Positions 10,041 through 19,766 of a stretch of 64,000 bases of DNA are shown one piece after another. The DNA comes from Bacillus sp. ISL-51. Its GTDB lineage: Bacteria > Bacillota > Bacilli > Bacillales > Bacillaceae. The DNA lies in NCBI RefSeq assembly GCF_018613535.1, contig NZ_JAGGQB010000006.1, forward strand, positions 248,001 to 312,000, written 5' to 3'. The notes beneath the pieces are model-generated. The model did no database searches. It was not told the DNA's origin and saw nothing but the letters and a program-made list of their open reading frames with translations. The translations under genes were made by a program, and so were the position numbers. Each line of letters begins with the position of its first letter. Position 1 is the stretch's first letter.

Positions 10041-10781
10041 CTAAATAAATCCGCCGTTCACCCGAATCGTCTGGCCTGTCACCCATTCGGACTGTTCGCT
10101 GACGAGAAACCCGATTACGCCGGCAATGTCTTCTGCTTCTCCTAATCGGTGAAAAGCATTTGATTTTGTCAGCGCGGAAATTTGTTCTTCTGTTTTGTCT
10201 GCTATGAACAGCTCAGTATTGATCGGACCCGGCGCCACGGCGTTAATCGTAATGTTTTTAGCGCCGAATTCCTTCGCTAATTGTCTTGTGAATTGTTCTG
10301 CCGCGCCTTTTGTGCCTGCGTACACGCTGTACCCGGGGAACATCTGACCGAGGACGGATGTGGATATATTAATGATCCTGCCGCCGTCTTCCATATATTT
10401 CATTGCCTGCTGACAGGCAAAAAATGTCCCTTTGGCGTTGATGGAAAAGTGGCGGTCGAATTCCTCTTCGGTAACGTCTTTCAGCATCGTCGTTTTCATC
10501 ATTCCGGCATTGTTCACAAGAATATCGACTTTTCCGAATGTGCTGATCGTTTCTGTAAAAAGGCGTTCAATTTCAGGAAGCTTGCTGATATCCGCTTTGA
10601 TGGCTTTGGCTTCTCCGCCTTTTGCGCGAATTCCTTTCACAACGGCTTCAGCTTGCTCAGAATGGTTTGCGTAGTTCACAGCGACCTTTATGCCTGAACT
10701 GGCGAGCTGTTCGGCTATGACTTTTCCAATTCCTCTTGAAGCACCCGTGACAATAGCCGTTTTTCCGTTGACGTCAGTCAT
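10041..10781 (-). CDS. Short-chain dehydrogenase/reductase (SDR, FabG-like)
   Basis: A 246-residue classical SDR. The cofactor loop TGASRGIG (about residues 13-20) with no acidic residue right after favours NADP(H). NNAG (about 89-92), the catalytic Ser-Tyr-Lys set (ISTS near 140; YAGTK with Tyr and Lys near 153-157) and a C-terminal GQTIRVNGG are all present. Substrate unknown; FabG or glucose dehydrogenase resemblance is generic. Its ATG overlaps the last eight bases of the TetR gene upstream, so the two are one operon and the SDR activity is probably controlled by that repressor. I know of no such pair at this site in B. subtilis 168. Confidence 0.88.
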   Translation of the reverse strand: MTDVNGKTAIVTGASRGIGKVIAEQLASSGIKVAVNYANHSEQAEAVVKGIRAKGGEAKAIKADISKLPEIERLFTETISTFGKVDILVNNAGMMKTTMLKDVTEEEFDRHFSINAKGTFFACQQAMKYMEDGGRIINISTSVLGQMFPGYSVYAGTKGAAEQFTRQLAKEFGAKNITINAVAPGPINTELFIADKTEEQISALTKSNAFHRLGEAEDIAGVIGFLVSEQSEWVTGQTIRVNGGFI

Positions 10782-11379
10782 GTTCTTTTCCTCCCTTTTT
10801 TAAGAAACCTTCACTGATCAGCTTCCATACTTGCTCAAAATCTTCCCGGATAGTTTCACCATTCCATTCATAAGCATGGGCGGGATGATGAAAACGCGCC
10901 GTCGCATAAAAAACAGAGCAGGCAAGGTCATCTGCGATAGACTGGAACGTATCATTTTCCATTCCTTTTTGGATTATGCTTCTGATTTGCCCGATGATCG
11001 TTTTGATATGCCGGCTGATGAGACCGGCAGAGCGGGCTGTCACCTCGGCATACATGTCAAACATTTCCGGAACTTGTTTTGCGTACGTTTGTTTCAGTGA
11101 AATGAGCTTAAGCACGTACGCTTTTAACAGCATATCAGGTGATTCATTTTCTGAATCTGTTAACAGACTTTGAAGAGGGGCTGAAATCTGTTCTTTAAGC
11201 CAGCGCTCCGTTACGGCTTCTTTTAATGCCGTTTTGCTGGGGTAGTACCTGTAGATCGTTCCGTGACTTACGTTCAGGGCTTTTGCAATATCGGTGACAG
11301 AGGTTTTTTTCGGCCCGAATCGCCGTAACGTGTGTTCAGCGGCGTCTAATATTTCTCTTTTGTTTACCTTTTCATTCAT
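10774..11379 (-). CDS. TetR-family transcriptional regulator
   Basis: A 201-residue protein from ATG 11379, chosen because GGAGGCGG lies just upstream; the longer open frame to 11481 has no ribosome binding site. The N-terminal helix-turn-helix covers about residues 8-55 (TSVTDIAKALNVSHGTIYRYYPSKTA broken over the recognition helix), followed by an all-helical ligand domain. It overlaps the SDR gene by eight bases. An inverted repeat upstream is a likely autoregulatory operator. The inducer cannot be read from sequence. Confidence 0.9.
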   Translation of the reverse strand: MNEKVNKREILDAAEHTLRRFGPKKTSVTDIAKALNVSHGTIYRYYPSKTALKEAVTERWLKEQISAPLQSLLTDSENESPDMLLKAYVLKLISLKQTYAKQVPEMFDMYAEVTARSAGLISRHIKTIIGQIRSIIQKGMENDTFQSIADDLACSVFYATARFHHPAHAYEWNGETIREDFEQVWKLISEGFLKKGGKEHD

Positions 11380-11420
11380 GTAAATACCGCCTCCTGATAG
11401 GATCATAGCACATGAAGATA

Positions 11421-11452
11421 ACAAATGACATATTTTAATTTTTGTCATTTGT
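11421..11452. promoter_or_regulatory. Inverted-repeat operator upstream of the TetR/SDR operon
   Basis: ACAAATGACA (11421-11430) and TGTCATTTGT (11443-11452) are perfect 10-base arms separated by 12 bases. On the minus strand an extended -10 (TGCTATGAT) lies just downstream, so one arm would cover the -35 region. This fits repression of the TetR/SDR operon by its own regulator (inference). Confidence 0.6.
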
Positions 11453-11462
11453 TTTTTTGTAT

Positions 11463-11496
11463 AAAAAAGACAAGAACACATCGTTGTGTCCTTGCC
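11463..11496 (-). terminator. Terminator of rarA
   Basis: On the minus strand, AAGGACACA and TGTGTTCTTG form a stem with an ACGA loop followed by six T, directly after the rarA stop. Confidence 0.85.
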
Positions 11497-11499
11497 TGA

Positions 11500-12768
11500 T
11501 TATTTTTTCTGTTTCATTAATTTTTCATATACCTGCTTTATAGCTGCTTCGAACTTACCCGTTTGTTTCGGCTTATAATATTGCTTGTTTTTTAGCGGGT
11601 CGGGCAAGTATTGCTGCTCTACCCAGCCGTTCTCAAAGTTGTGCGGATATTCATAGCCGATTCCGCGTCCGAGCTCTTCCGCCCCTTTATAATGCGCATC
11701 CTTTAAATGCTTCGGCACGTCTCCGATTTTTCCCGACCGGATATCCTTGATCGCTTCATCAACGGCTAAAATGGCGGAGTTGGATTTTGGTGAAAGGCAC
11801 AGCTCAATGACCGCGTTAGCCAGCGGTATTCTCGCTTCAGGGAAGCCGATCCGCTCTGCGGTCTGAATGGCGCTCAGCACCCTGGCCCCGGCCTGCGGGC
11901 TTGCAAGTCCGATATCTTCATAGGCGATGACAAGAAGCCGCCGTGATATGCTTTCAAGGTCTCCCGCTTCAATAAGGCGCGCCAAATAGTGAAGGGCCGC
12001 GTTTGCGTCAGAGCCGCGAATCGATTTCTGGAACGCGGATAAGACGTCATAATGTGCATCTCCGTCTTTATCATGGGAAAAGCTTTTTTTCTGGAGGCAT
12101 TCTTCCGCAGTTTCAAGCGTAATGCGGATGGTGCCGCCGTCGGACTCTTTCGTTGATAACACGGCGAGCTCAAGCGCGTTTAAGGCTGAACGGACATCTC
12201 CGCCGCAGCCGCCGGCGAAATGATCCATCGCTTCGTCATCGACGGCAACGCGGTAAGAACCGAGTCCCCGGTGTTCATCTGTCAGCGCTCTTGTCAGCGC
12301 CTGTTTGATTAAATCAGGCGTTAAAGGTTCAAGCTCAAATATTTGCGTCCGGCTTCTGATGGCCGGGTTAATGGCGTGGTAGGGATTGGCTGTCGTTGCG
12401 CCGATTAAGATAATCATGCCGTTTTCTAAATAAGGCAGCAGAAAATCCTGTTTTCCCTTATCAAGCCTGTGAACTTCATCAAGTATTAAAATGACCTGCC
12501 CGGACATTTTCGCTTCCTGAACGACAATCTCCATGTCCTTTTTGTTGTGAATCACGGCATTCAGTTTCCGGAATGCGATGCTTGTCGAGCCTGCGATGGC
12601 AGTGGCTATCGAAGTCTTGCCGATCCCCGGAGGCCCGTACAGGATCATGGATGATAAATGCTTGGCACGCACCATTCTGCCGATGATTTTATCTTCTTTG
12701 ACCAAATGCTCTTGGCCGATAATATCTTCTATTTTGGTAGGACGCATCCGATACGCCAATGGCTTCAT
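11500..12768 (-). CDS. rarA: Replication-associated recombination protein RarA (MgsA/WRNIP1 family AAA+ ATPase)
   Basis: A clamp-loader-like AAA+ ATPase acting at stalled replication forks. 422 residues from ATG 12768; the ATG six bases earlier lies too close to the AAGGAG site. Walker A GPPGIGKTS (about residues 45-53), Walker B ILDEVHR (about 94-100), sensor and arginine-finger regions, and the C-terminal tetramerisation domain (AHYKGAEELGRG) are visible. It is the yrvN gene of B. subtilis and is transcribed away from cymR. Confidence 0.95.
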   Translation of the reverse strand: MKPLAYRMRPTKIEDIIGQEHLVKEDKIIGRMVRAKHLSSMILYGPPGIGKTSIATAIAGSTSIAFRKLNAVIHNKKDMEIVVQEAKMSGQVILILDEVHRLDKGKQDFLLPYLENGMIILIGATTANPYHAINPAIRSRTQIFELEPLTPDLIKQALTRALTDEHRGLGSYRVAVDDEAMDHFAGGCGGDVRSALNALELAVLSTKESDGGTIRITLETAEECLQKKSFSHDKDGDAHYDVLSAFQKSIRGSDANAALHYLARLIEAGDLESISRRLLVIAYEDIGLASPQAGARVLSAIQTAERIGFPEARIPLANAVIELCLSPKSNSAILAVDEAIKDIRSGKIGDVPKHLKDAHYKGAEELGRGIGYEYPHNFENGWVEQQYLPDPLKNKQYYKPKQTGKFEAAIKQVYEKLMKQKK

Positions 12769-12963
12769 GATCATCTCTCCTTACATATACAGGGTAACGG
12801 AAAAATAACGATTAGAAAAGGGGGGGTGTCTCAGTCCGCGTGAGCCAATGAAAATTAGGGTAAGTTATGTTATAATAACAGTTGGTCTATAAGACACTAA
12901 ACAGATTATTCATATCCATTTACTTGTATAAATTAACAATTAGAATTGACTGGGGTGTTCATA

Positions 12964-13380
12964 ATGAAAATATCGACAAAGGGAAGATACGGGCTCACCA
13001 TTATGATTGAATTGGCGAAAAAGCACGGAGACGGCCCGACTTCGCTCAAAAGCATTGCCCAAACAAACAGCCTTTCGGAGCATTACTTAGAACAGCTTGT
13101 ATCACCGCTCAGAAACGCAGGACTCGTAAAAAGCATCAGAGGCGCTTACGGCGGCTATGTGCTCGGCGGCCAGCCTGAGGAGATAACGGCCGGAGACATT
13201 ATCAGGGTGCTGGAAGGGCCGATCAGTCCGGTGGAAGTGCTCGAGGATGAAGAGCCTGCCAAACGGGAGTTATGGATCCGCATCCGCGATGCCGTAAAAG
13301 ATGTGCTGGACAGCACAACGTTAGAAGACCTTGCGAGCTACACAGACGGCGAGCAGGAAGCCTACATGTTCTATATTTAA
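12964..13380 (+). CDS. cymR: Cysteine metabolism repressor CymR (Rrf2 family)
   Basis: Represses sulfur-acquisition genes together with CysK as co-repressor when cysteine is ample. 138 residues, starting MKISTKGRYGLTIMIEL, which is the typical Rrf2 winged-helix N-terminus; recognition helix near residues 35-50 (SEHYLEQLVSPLRNAGLV), wing at RGAYGGY. The family's iron-sulfur cysteines are absent, as expected for CymR. The ATG at 12964 has only a weak site upstream (GGGGTG). It is followed after 18 bases by the cysteine desulfurase gene. A likely target operon, yrrT-mtnN-mccA-mccB, lies at 36.7-40.1 kb of this same window. Confidence 0.95.
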   Translation: MKISTKGRYGLTIMIELAKKHGDGPTSLKSIAQTNSLSEHYLEQLVSPLRNAGLVKSIRGAYGGYVLGGQPEEITAGDIIRVLEGPISPVEVLEDEEPAKRELWIRIRDAVKDVLDSTTLEDLASYTDGEQEAYMFYI

Positions 13381-13398
13381 ATCAGAGGTGTAAAAACA

Positions 13399-14538
13399 AT
13401 GGAACGGATTTATTTAGATCATGCCGCGACATCTCCAATGGATGAGCGTGTGCTGGAAAAAATGAAACCGCTCTTCTTCGGCAGTTTCGGCAATCCGTCA
13501 AGCATTCATTCCTTCGGGAGAGAATCACGCAAATGGGTAGACGAAGCGAGAGCGGATATCGCACGGGAAATCGGCGCGAAAGAACAGGAAATCATTTTTA
13601 CAAGCGGCGGCACGGAAGCTGATAATTTAGCCATCCTCGGAACCGCTGCTGCCCGGAAAGACAAAGGAAAGCATATCATTACGACGGCTATTGAGCATCA
13701 TGCCGTTTTGCATGCCTGCGAAAAGCTGGAAGAAGACGGGTTTGAGGTGACATACCTGATCCCGGGCCCTTCAGGAAGGATCAGTGCAAATCAGGTGAAA
13801 GAAGCGCTTCGTGATGATACAATCCTTGTTACCGTCATGTATGGCAATAACGAAGTCGGAACGGTTCAGCCGATTGACGAAATCGGAGAGCTGTTAAGCG
13901 GACATCAAGCCTATTTTCACACAGATGCCGTTCAGGCGTTCGGTTATCTGCCGATTGACGTGAATAAAAGCCGAATTGACTTGCTGTCTGTTTCCGGTCA
14001 TAAGCTAAACGGACCAAAAGGGACAGGCTTTTTATATGTAAATCAAGAGGTGAAGCTGTCACCGATGCTTCTTGGCGGAGAGCAGGAAAGAAAGCGGCGC
14101 GCAGGTACGGAAAATGTACCGGGCATCGCCGGGTTAAAGGAAGCGGTCGTTCTTTCAAACCGTGAGCGGGAAGAAAAAACCGCACTGTTTAAGGATTTTA
14201 AGAACATCATTATCAGCACGCTGGAAAAAGCCGGCGTCAAGGCAGAGGTGAATGGAGATGCCGAGAACAGCCTGCCTCACATTTTAAATCTTTATTTTCC
14301 GGGTGTGCCGGTGGAAGCGCTGCTGGTCAATCTTGACATGGAAGGCGTTGCCGTATCAAGCGGGTCTGCGTGTACCGCGGGATCCGTTCTTCCGTCCCAC
14401 GTGCTTACGGGCATGTTCGGAAGTGAGAGCGGCAGGCTGACCTCGTCAATCCGCCTCAGCTTCGGCCTCGGCAATACGGCGGAACAAATCGAAACAGCCG
14501 CCGAAAAGCTTGCCGCCGTTGTCAAACGGCTTGCTTAA
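13399..14538 (+). CDS. iscS: Cysteine desulfurase (IscS/NifS type, YrvO)
   Basis: PLP enzyme that takes sulfur from cysteine as a persulfide. 379 residues, ATG 13399 with an AGAGGTG site. The PLP lysine sits in SGHKLNGPKG (about 198-207) and the persulfide cysteine in the SSGSACTAGS loop (about 318-327). In B. subtilis the product (YrvO) supplies sulfur to MnmA for 2-thiouridine in tRNA, and here too it lies directly upstream of mnmA. It is probably co-transcribed with cymR. Confidence 0.95.
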   Translation: MERIYLDHAATSPMDERVLEKMKPLFFGSFGNPSSIHSFGRESRKWVDEARADIAREIGAKEQEIIFTSGGTEADNLAILGTAAARKDKGKHIITTAIEHHAVLHACEKLEEDGFEVTYLIPGPSGRISANQVKEALRDDTILVTVMYGNNEVGTVQPIDEIGELLSGHQAYFHTDAVQAFGYLPIDVNKSRIDLLSVSGHKLNGPKGTGFLYVNQEVKLSPMLLGGEQERKRRAGTENVPGIAGLKEAVVLSNREREEKTALFKDFKNIIISTLEKAGVKAEVNGDAENSLPHILNLYFPGVPVEALLVNLDMEGVAVSSGSACTAGSVLPSHVLTGMFGSESGRLTSSIRLSFGLGNTAEQIETAAEKLAAVVKRLA

Positions 14539-14568
14539 AAAAGCGGACTTACGTTTTTAATGGAGTGA

Positions 14569-15690
<1,122 letters not shown>

Positions 15691-15697
15691 CACATGT

Positions 15698-15730
15698 AAA
15701 AAAACCTCAACTCGCATGTTGGGGTTTTTT
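15698..15730 (+). terminator. Terminator after mnmA
   Basis: AAAAAACCTCAA and TTGGGGTTTTTT form the stem around a CTCGCATG loop, 8 bases after the mnmA stop. It precedes yrrB. Confidence 0.85.
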
Positions 15731-15749
15731 AGCGAAAGGAAGATGGGGA

Positions 15750-16400
15750 ATGGATTATAATAAAATCGGAATTGACGCCATGCAGGAAGGCGATTACGAA
15801 AAAGCGGCCGAAGCCTTTACAAAGGCTATCGAAGAAAATGCCCAAGATGCGGTGCCGTACATTAACTTTGCGAACTTGCTTTCCTCTGTAAATGAATTGG
15901 AACGGGCGCTTAAATTTTATGACAAAGCGCTTGAACTGGACAGCTCAGCGGCAGCGGCATATTATGGAGCGGGAAATGTATATGTCATGAAAGAATCTTA
16001 TCCGGAAGCGAAGGATATGTTTGAAAAAGCACTCCGTTCAGGTATGGAAAACGGCGACTTGTTTTATATGCTCGGCACCGTTCTCGTTAAATTAGAGCAG
16101 CCGAAGCTTGCGCTGCCCTATTTGCAGCGTGCTATTGAACTGAATGAAAATGACACGGAGGCCCGTTTCCAATTCGGAATGTGCCTGGCAAATGAAGAAA
16201 TGCTTGATGAAGCGCTGGCGCAATTCAATGCAGTAATTGAGCAGGACCCAGATCACGCAGATGCGTTTTATAATGCGGGTGTCGCCTATGCGTATAAAGA
16301 AGATCGCGAAAAGGCGCTTCAGATGCTTGAACGCACGCTTGAAATACAGCCGGATCATATGCTCGCGCTTCATGCGAAACAGCTTATCGCCCAATCATAA
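15750..16400 (+). CDS. yrrB: TPR-repeat protein YrrB
   Basis: 216 residues made almost wholly of tetratricopeptide repeats; about six 34-residue units are seen, each with the A-x-x-x-Y/F...A...P pattern (for example AAYYGAGNVYVMKES, DAFYNAGVAYAYKED). TPR proteins are scaffolds for protein contacts; the partner is unknown. Start ATG 15750 has GGAAGATGGGG upstream. recD2 follows after 20 bases, as in B. subtilis, so the two are probably transcribed together. Confidence 0.92.
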   Translation: MDYNKIGIDAMQEGDYEKAAEAFTKAIEENAQDAVPYINFANLLSSVNELERALKFYDKALELDSSAAAAYYGAGNVYVMKESYPEAKDMFEKALRSGMENGDLFYMLGTVLVKLEQPKLALPYLQRAIELNENDTEARFQFGMCLANEEMLDEALAQFNAVIEQDPDHADAFYNAGVAYAYKEDREKALQMLERTLEIQPDHMLALHAKQLIAQS

Positions 16401-16420
16401 TCGAGAAGGAGGGAAGGCTC

Positions 16421-18799
16421 GTGGATCAGCTGAAAATGGAAGAAGAGCCGTTTGTAAAAGGCACCATTCATACTGTCATTTATCATAATGACACCAACCT
16501 GTACACGGTACTGAAAGTAAAAGTCGCCGAAACGTCTGAAGCGATTGAAGACAAGGTCGTATCCGTAACGGGCTACTTCCCTCTGCTGCAAGAAGAAGAG
16601 ACCTACACGTTTTACGGAAAAACGGCAACGCATCCTAAGTTCGGCCTGCAATTTCAGGCAGAGCATTTTAAAAAAGAAATTCCGACCACAAAAGAAGGCA
16701 TCATCCACTATTTATCAAGTGATCTGTTTGAGGGCATCGGTAAAAAAACGGCAGAAGAAATCGTCAAAAAGCTGGGAGACGGCGCACTGAATAAAATTCT
16801 GGCCGATGCTTCTGTTCTTTATGATGTGCCGAAAATGTCAAAAAAGAAAGCGGATAAGCTTGCAGGCGAGCTTCAGCGCCATCAGGGCTTGGAGCAGATT
16901 ATGATTTCTCTGAACCAATACGGGTTCGGGCCGCAGCTGTCCATGAAAATTTATCAGGCTTACGAAACAGAGACGCTTGAAAAAATTCAGGAAAATCCCT
17001 ATCAGCTTGTGAAGGATGTGGAAGGCATCGGCTTTGTAAAAGCGGATGAGCTGGGCGGAAAAATGGGGCTGTCCGGAAACCACCCTGAGCGGATTAAAGC
17101 GGCTATTTTATACACCATTGAATCGACGTGCCTTTCAGAGGGGCATACGTACATAGAAACAAAACAGCTTATCATCAACACACAAACGCTTTTAAATCAA
17201 TCTTCCGACGGCGGGCGCGTGTCGGAAATGGACGCGGCCGAAGGCATCATCGCTTTAGGGGAGCATAAAGATATCGTGATAGAAGATGAACGCTGTTATT
17301 TCCCGTCCTTGTTTTACGCGGAGCAGAACGTTGCGAAGCGCGTGCTCGATATTGCGGGCCAAACTGAGTACGCTGATCAATTTCCCGAATCAGAATTTTT
17401 GCTGGCACTCGGTGAATTGGAAGAGCGCATGAAAGTTCAATACGCCCCGAGCCAAAAGGATGCGATTCAAAAGGCGCTCTCATCACCGATGCTGCTGCTG
17501 ACCGGAGGACCCGGCACCGGAAAAACTACCGTAATCAGAGGAATTGTCGAATTATACAGCGAACTGCACGGTGTGTCGCTCGATCCGGCAGATTATAAAA
17601 AAGACGAAGCATTTCCGGTGCTGCTTGCCGCCCCGACGGGAAGAGCCGCAAAACGGATGAGCGAATCTACGGGTCTGCCGGCTGTCACGATTCACAGGCT
17701 GCTCGGCTGGAACGGGGCTGAAGGCTTTACTTATAATGAAGATCAGCCGATTGAGGGAAAACTGCTTATTATAGATGAAGCGAGTATGCTCGATATTTGG
17801 CTGGCGAACCATCTGTTTAAGGCGCTCCCCAAGCACATTCAGCTGATTATCGTCGGTGATGAAGACCAGCTTCCGTCTGTAGGGCCGGGCCAAGTGTTAA
17901 GAGATCTGTTGGCCTCGGAGGTGCTGCCGACGGTCCGCCTGACCGACATTTACCGACAGGCTGAAGGATCATCCATCGTTGAGCTCGCCCATGATATGAA
18001 AAAAGGAATGCTGCCTAAGGGACTGACGGCGCCGACAAAGGATCGCTCGTTTATCCGCTGCAATTCCTCGCAAATTAAAGAGGTTGTTGATAAGGTCGTC
18101 TCAAACGCGTTAAAGAAGGGATATACACCAAAGGATATCCAAGTTCTTGCGCCGATGTACAGGGGAAAAGCCGGAATTAACGAGCTCAACATACTTCTTC
18201 AAGACATTATGAATCCGCCGAAAGAAAAAAAGCGTGAACTGAAATTCGGAGATGTTGTCTACAGGACGGGAGATAAAATATTGCAGCTTGTCAATCAGCC
18301 GGAAAACAATGTGTTTAACGGTGACATCGGCGAAATCGTGTCCATCTTTTATGCCAAAGAAAATACGGAAAAAGAAGACATGGCGGTCGTTTCGTTTGAC
18401 GGCAATGAAATCACTTTTACGAAAAAAGATTTCAGCCAATTTACACACGCCTATTGCTGTTCAATTCATAAGTCTCAAGGAAGCGAATTTCCGATTGTCG
18501 TCCTTCCGGTAGTCAAAGGCTATTACCGGATGCTCAGGAGAAATCTGCTGTATACAGCCATTACAAGGGCGAAAAAATTTCTGATTCTTTGCGGAGAGGA
18601 AGAAGCGCTTGAGTGGGGCGTCAAAAATAATGATGCAACCGTCAGGCAAACGTCGCTCAAAAACAGGCTGGCTCAGCAGACGGAAGAGATGGATGAAGAG
18701 CTGGCGGCATTGCAAAAAGAGCTGCCGTTCAGTGTATATGATGCAAATATCGGAATGGAAGGCATTACGCCGTTTGATTTTATGAAAGAAGAAGCGTGA
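16421..18799 (+). CDS. recD2: SF1B DNA helicase RecD2
   Basis: A 792-residue 5'-to-3' helicase of the RecBC-independent RecD2 type, acting in repair and fork restart. The N-terminal third carries the OB-like and helix-hairpin-helix regions (GIGKKTAEEIVKKLG; GIGFVKADELGG). The helicase core has Walker A GGPGTGKTT (about residue 360), DEAS of motif II, and SIHKSQGSEF with AITRAKK towards the C-terminus. The start is GTG 16421 behind AAGGAGGG. Known as yrrC in B. subtilis. Confidence 0.95.
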   Translation: MDQLKMEEEPFVKGTIHTVIYHNDTNLYTVLKVKVAETSEAIEDKVVSVTGYFPLLQEEETYTFYGKTATHPKFGLQFQAEHFKKEIPTTKEGIIHYLSSDLFEGIGKKTAEEIVKKLGDGALNKILADASVLYDVPKMSKKKADKLAGELQRHQGLEQIMISLNQYGFGPQLSMKIYQAYETETLEKIQENPYQLVKDVEGIGFVKADELGGKMGLSGNHPERIKAAILYTIESTCLSEGHTYIETKQLIINTQTLLNQSSDGGRVSEMDAAEGIIALGEHKDIVIEDERCYFPSLFYAEQNVAKRVLDIAGQTEYADQFPESEFLLALGELEERMKVQYAPSQKDAIQKALSSPMLLLTGGPGTGKTTVIRGIVELYSELHGVSLDPADYKKDEAFPVLLAAPTGRAAKRMSESTGLPAVTIHRLLGWNGAEGFTYNEDQPIEGKLLIIDEASMLDIWLANHLFKALPKHIQLIIVGDEDQLPSVGPGQVLRDLLASEVLPTVRLTDIYRQAEGSSIVELAHDMKKGMLPKGLTAPTKDRSFIRCNSSQIKEVVDKVVSNALKKGYTPKDIQVLAPMYRGKAGINELNILLQDIMNPPKEKKRELKFGDVVYRTGDKILQLVNQPENNVFNGDIGEIVSIFYAKENTEKEDMAVVSFDGNEITFTKKDFSQFTHAYCCSIHKSQGSEFPIVVLPVVKGYYRMLRRNLLYTAITRAKKFLILCGEEEALEWGVKNNDATVRQTSLKNRLAQQTEEMDEELAALQKELPFSVYDANIGMEGITPFDFMKEEA

Positions 18800-18801
18800 A
18801 C

Positions 18802-18831
18802 AAACCCGGCATGAACATGTGCCGGGTTTTT
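18802..18831 (+). terminator. Terminator of yrrB-recD2
   Basis: AAACCCGGCA and TGCCGGGTTT flank a short loop, then a T run. It lies a few bases after the recD2 stop. Confidence 0.88.
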
Positions 18832-18913
18832 ATTGTGGAAGTCATTTCAAAGTATGGTGCCCGGCTTCTTGGCAAAACCTATACGTGTTCAACAAAAGGT
18901 GGTTGATCACACT

Positions 18914-19372
18914 TTGAGAACATGCCATGCAGCTGAAGGACGCACTGTATATGCCGAACGCACTAGCCGTAATCTCGGGATGATATCGGATGTGTGTTTC
19001 TCTCTTGACGGACAGTTTCTCGGTTTTGTTCTTGAGCAGAAACGCCTGTTTCATTACCGCCATCTATTTTTGCAGGCCTCTGATATAAGTGATATGAACC
19101 AGCAAGCCGTTTTTGCCGTTACAGACCACCTGCAGCCTTTGCCGAAGAGCTGTTTCACCTTTGAACAGATTAAGATGCAGCCGGTGAAATCGCCTGAGGG
19201 TGAAATGATGGGGCTTATGGAAGATGTATACTTTTGTATGGACAAGGGCATAATCGTAGCATATGAACTCTCGGACGGCTTCTTTTCAGATCTGGCAGGC
19301 AAACGCCAAGTGCGGCGTGCAGCTGATACGCTTATCGAAATAGGGAAAGACGGCATCGTCCTGAACGGATAA
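18914..19372 (+). CDS. yrrD: PRC-barrel-like protein YrrD
   Basis: 152 residues from TTG 18914, chosen for the AAAAGGTGG site 11 bases upstream and because upstream residues in the same frame overlap the terminator region. Two copies of a PRC-barrel-like unit can be seen (RTVYAERTSRNLGMISDVCFS... and KMQPVKSPEGEMMGLMEDVYFC...), each about 70 residues. The role is unknown; B. subtilis YrrD has the same position. yrzR follows after 12 bases, suggesting an operon. Confidence 0.75.
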   Translation: MRTCHAAEGRTVYAERTSRNLGMISDVCFSLDGQFLGFVLEQKRLFHYRHLFLQASDISDMNQQAVFAVTDHLQPLPKSCFTFEQIKMQPVKSPEGEMMGLMEDVYFCMDKGIIVAYELSDGFFSDLAGKRQVRRAADTLIEIGKDGIVLNG

Positions 19373-19384
19373 GAGGTGTAGTCT

Positions 19385-19576
19385 GTGCTTATATGTCCAA
19401 ACTGCAAAAGTAAAGATATTGGCAAAATCGGCGTAAATCAATATTATTGCTGGGGCTGTTTCATTGAACTGACGGTGGCAAAGGGCAAAATTGCGACACA
19501 TCAAGTAGAGGAAGACGGCACGTTAAGCAGTCTTGATGATTTGTTTTCTGAAGATGAACGCAGTATCAATTTTTAG
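19385..19576 (+). CDS. yrzR: Small zinc-ribbon protein YrzR
   Basis: 63 residues from GTG 19385 with an AGAGGTG site. The N-terminus has a CPNC...CWGC pattern (residues 4-7 and 21-24), which should bind one zinc ion, followed by an acidic tail. Function unknown. It lies between yrrD and yrzQ as in B. subtilis. Confidence 0.8.
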   Translation: MLICPNCKSKDIGKIGVNQYYCWGCFIELTVAKGKIATHQVEEDGTLSSLDDLFSEDERSINF

Positions 19577-19597
19577 TTTTGAAAGGAGATACGCGCG

Positions 19598-19729
19598 ATG
19601 GGTAAAACAATGACCTCTTTATTGGCTTTAGGAGCGGGAGCCATTATGTACCGCATGGCCTCTCAATCAGATATGATGAACAAAAAAGGCATGAAACGGA
19701 TGAGACGACGTGTCATGAAAATGTTTTAA
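19598..19729 (+). CDS. yrzQ: Very small protein YrzQ (DUF3918-like)
   Basis: 43 residues from ATG 19598 behind GAAAGGAG. A short hydrophobic N-terminal stretch (SLLALGAGAIMYRMA) is followed by a methionine- and arginine-rich basic tail (GMKRMRRRVMKMF). This is the layout of the YrzQ family of single-pass peptides. Function unknown. A strong terminator follows. Confidence 0.8.
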   Translation: MGKTMTSLLALGAGAIMYRMASQSDMMNKKGMKRMRRRVMKMF

Positions 19730-19733
19730 TGTG

Positions 19734-19766
19734 AAAAAGGATACTTCTTTCAGGAGTATCCTTTTT
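19734..19766. terminator. Bidirectional terminator between yrzQ and glnP
   Basis: AAAAAGGATACT and AGTATCCTTTTT form a 12-bp stem with tracts on both sides. It ends the yrrD-yrzR-yrzQ transcript and the glnQHMP operon. Confidence 0.9.

Noticed and set aside
18833..18913. TTG start giving a longer YrrD
   Set aside because: It starts inside the recD2 terminator without a ribosome binding site; TTG 18914 has AAAAGGTGG upstream.
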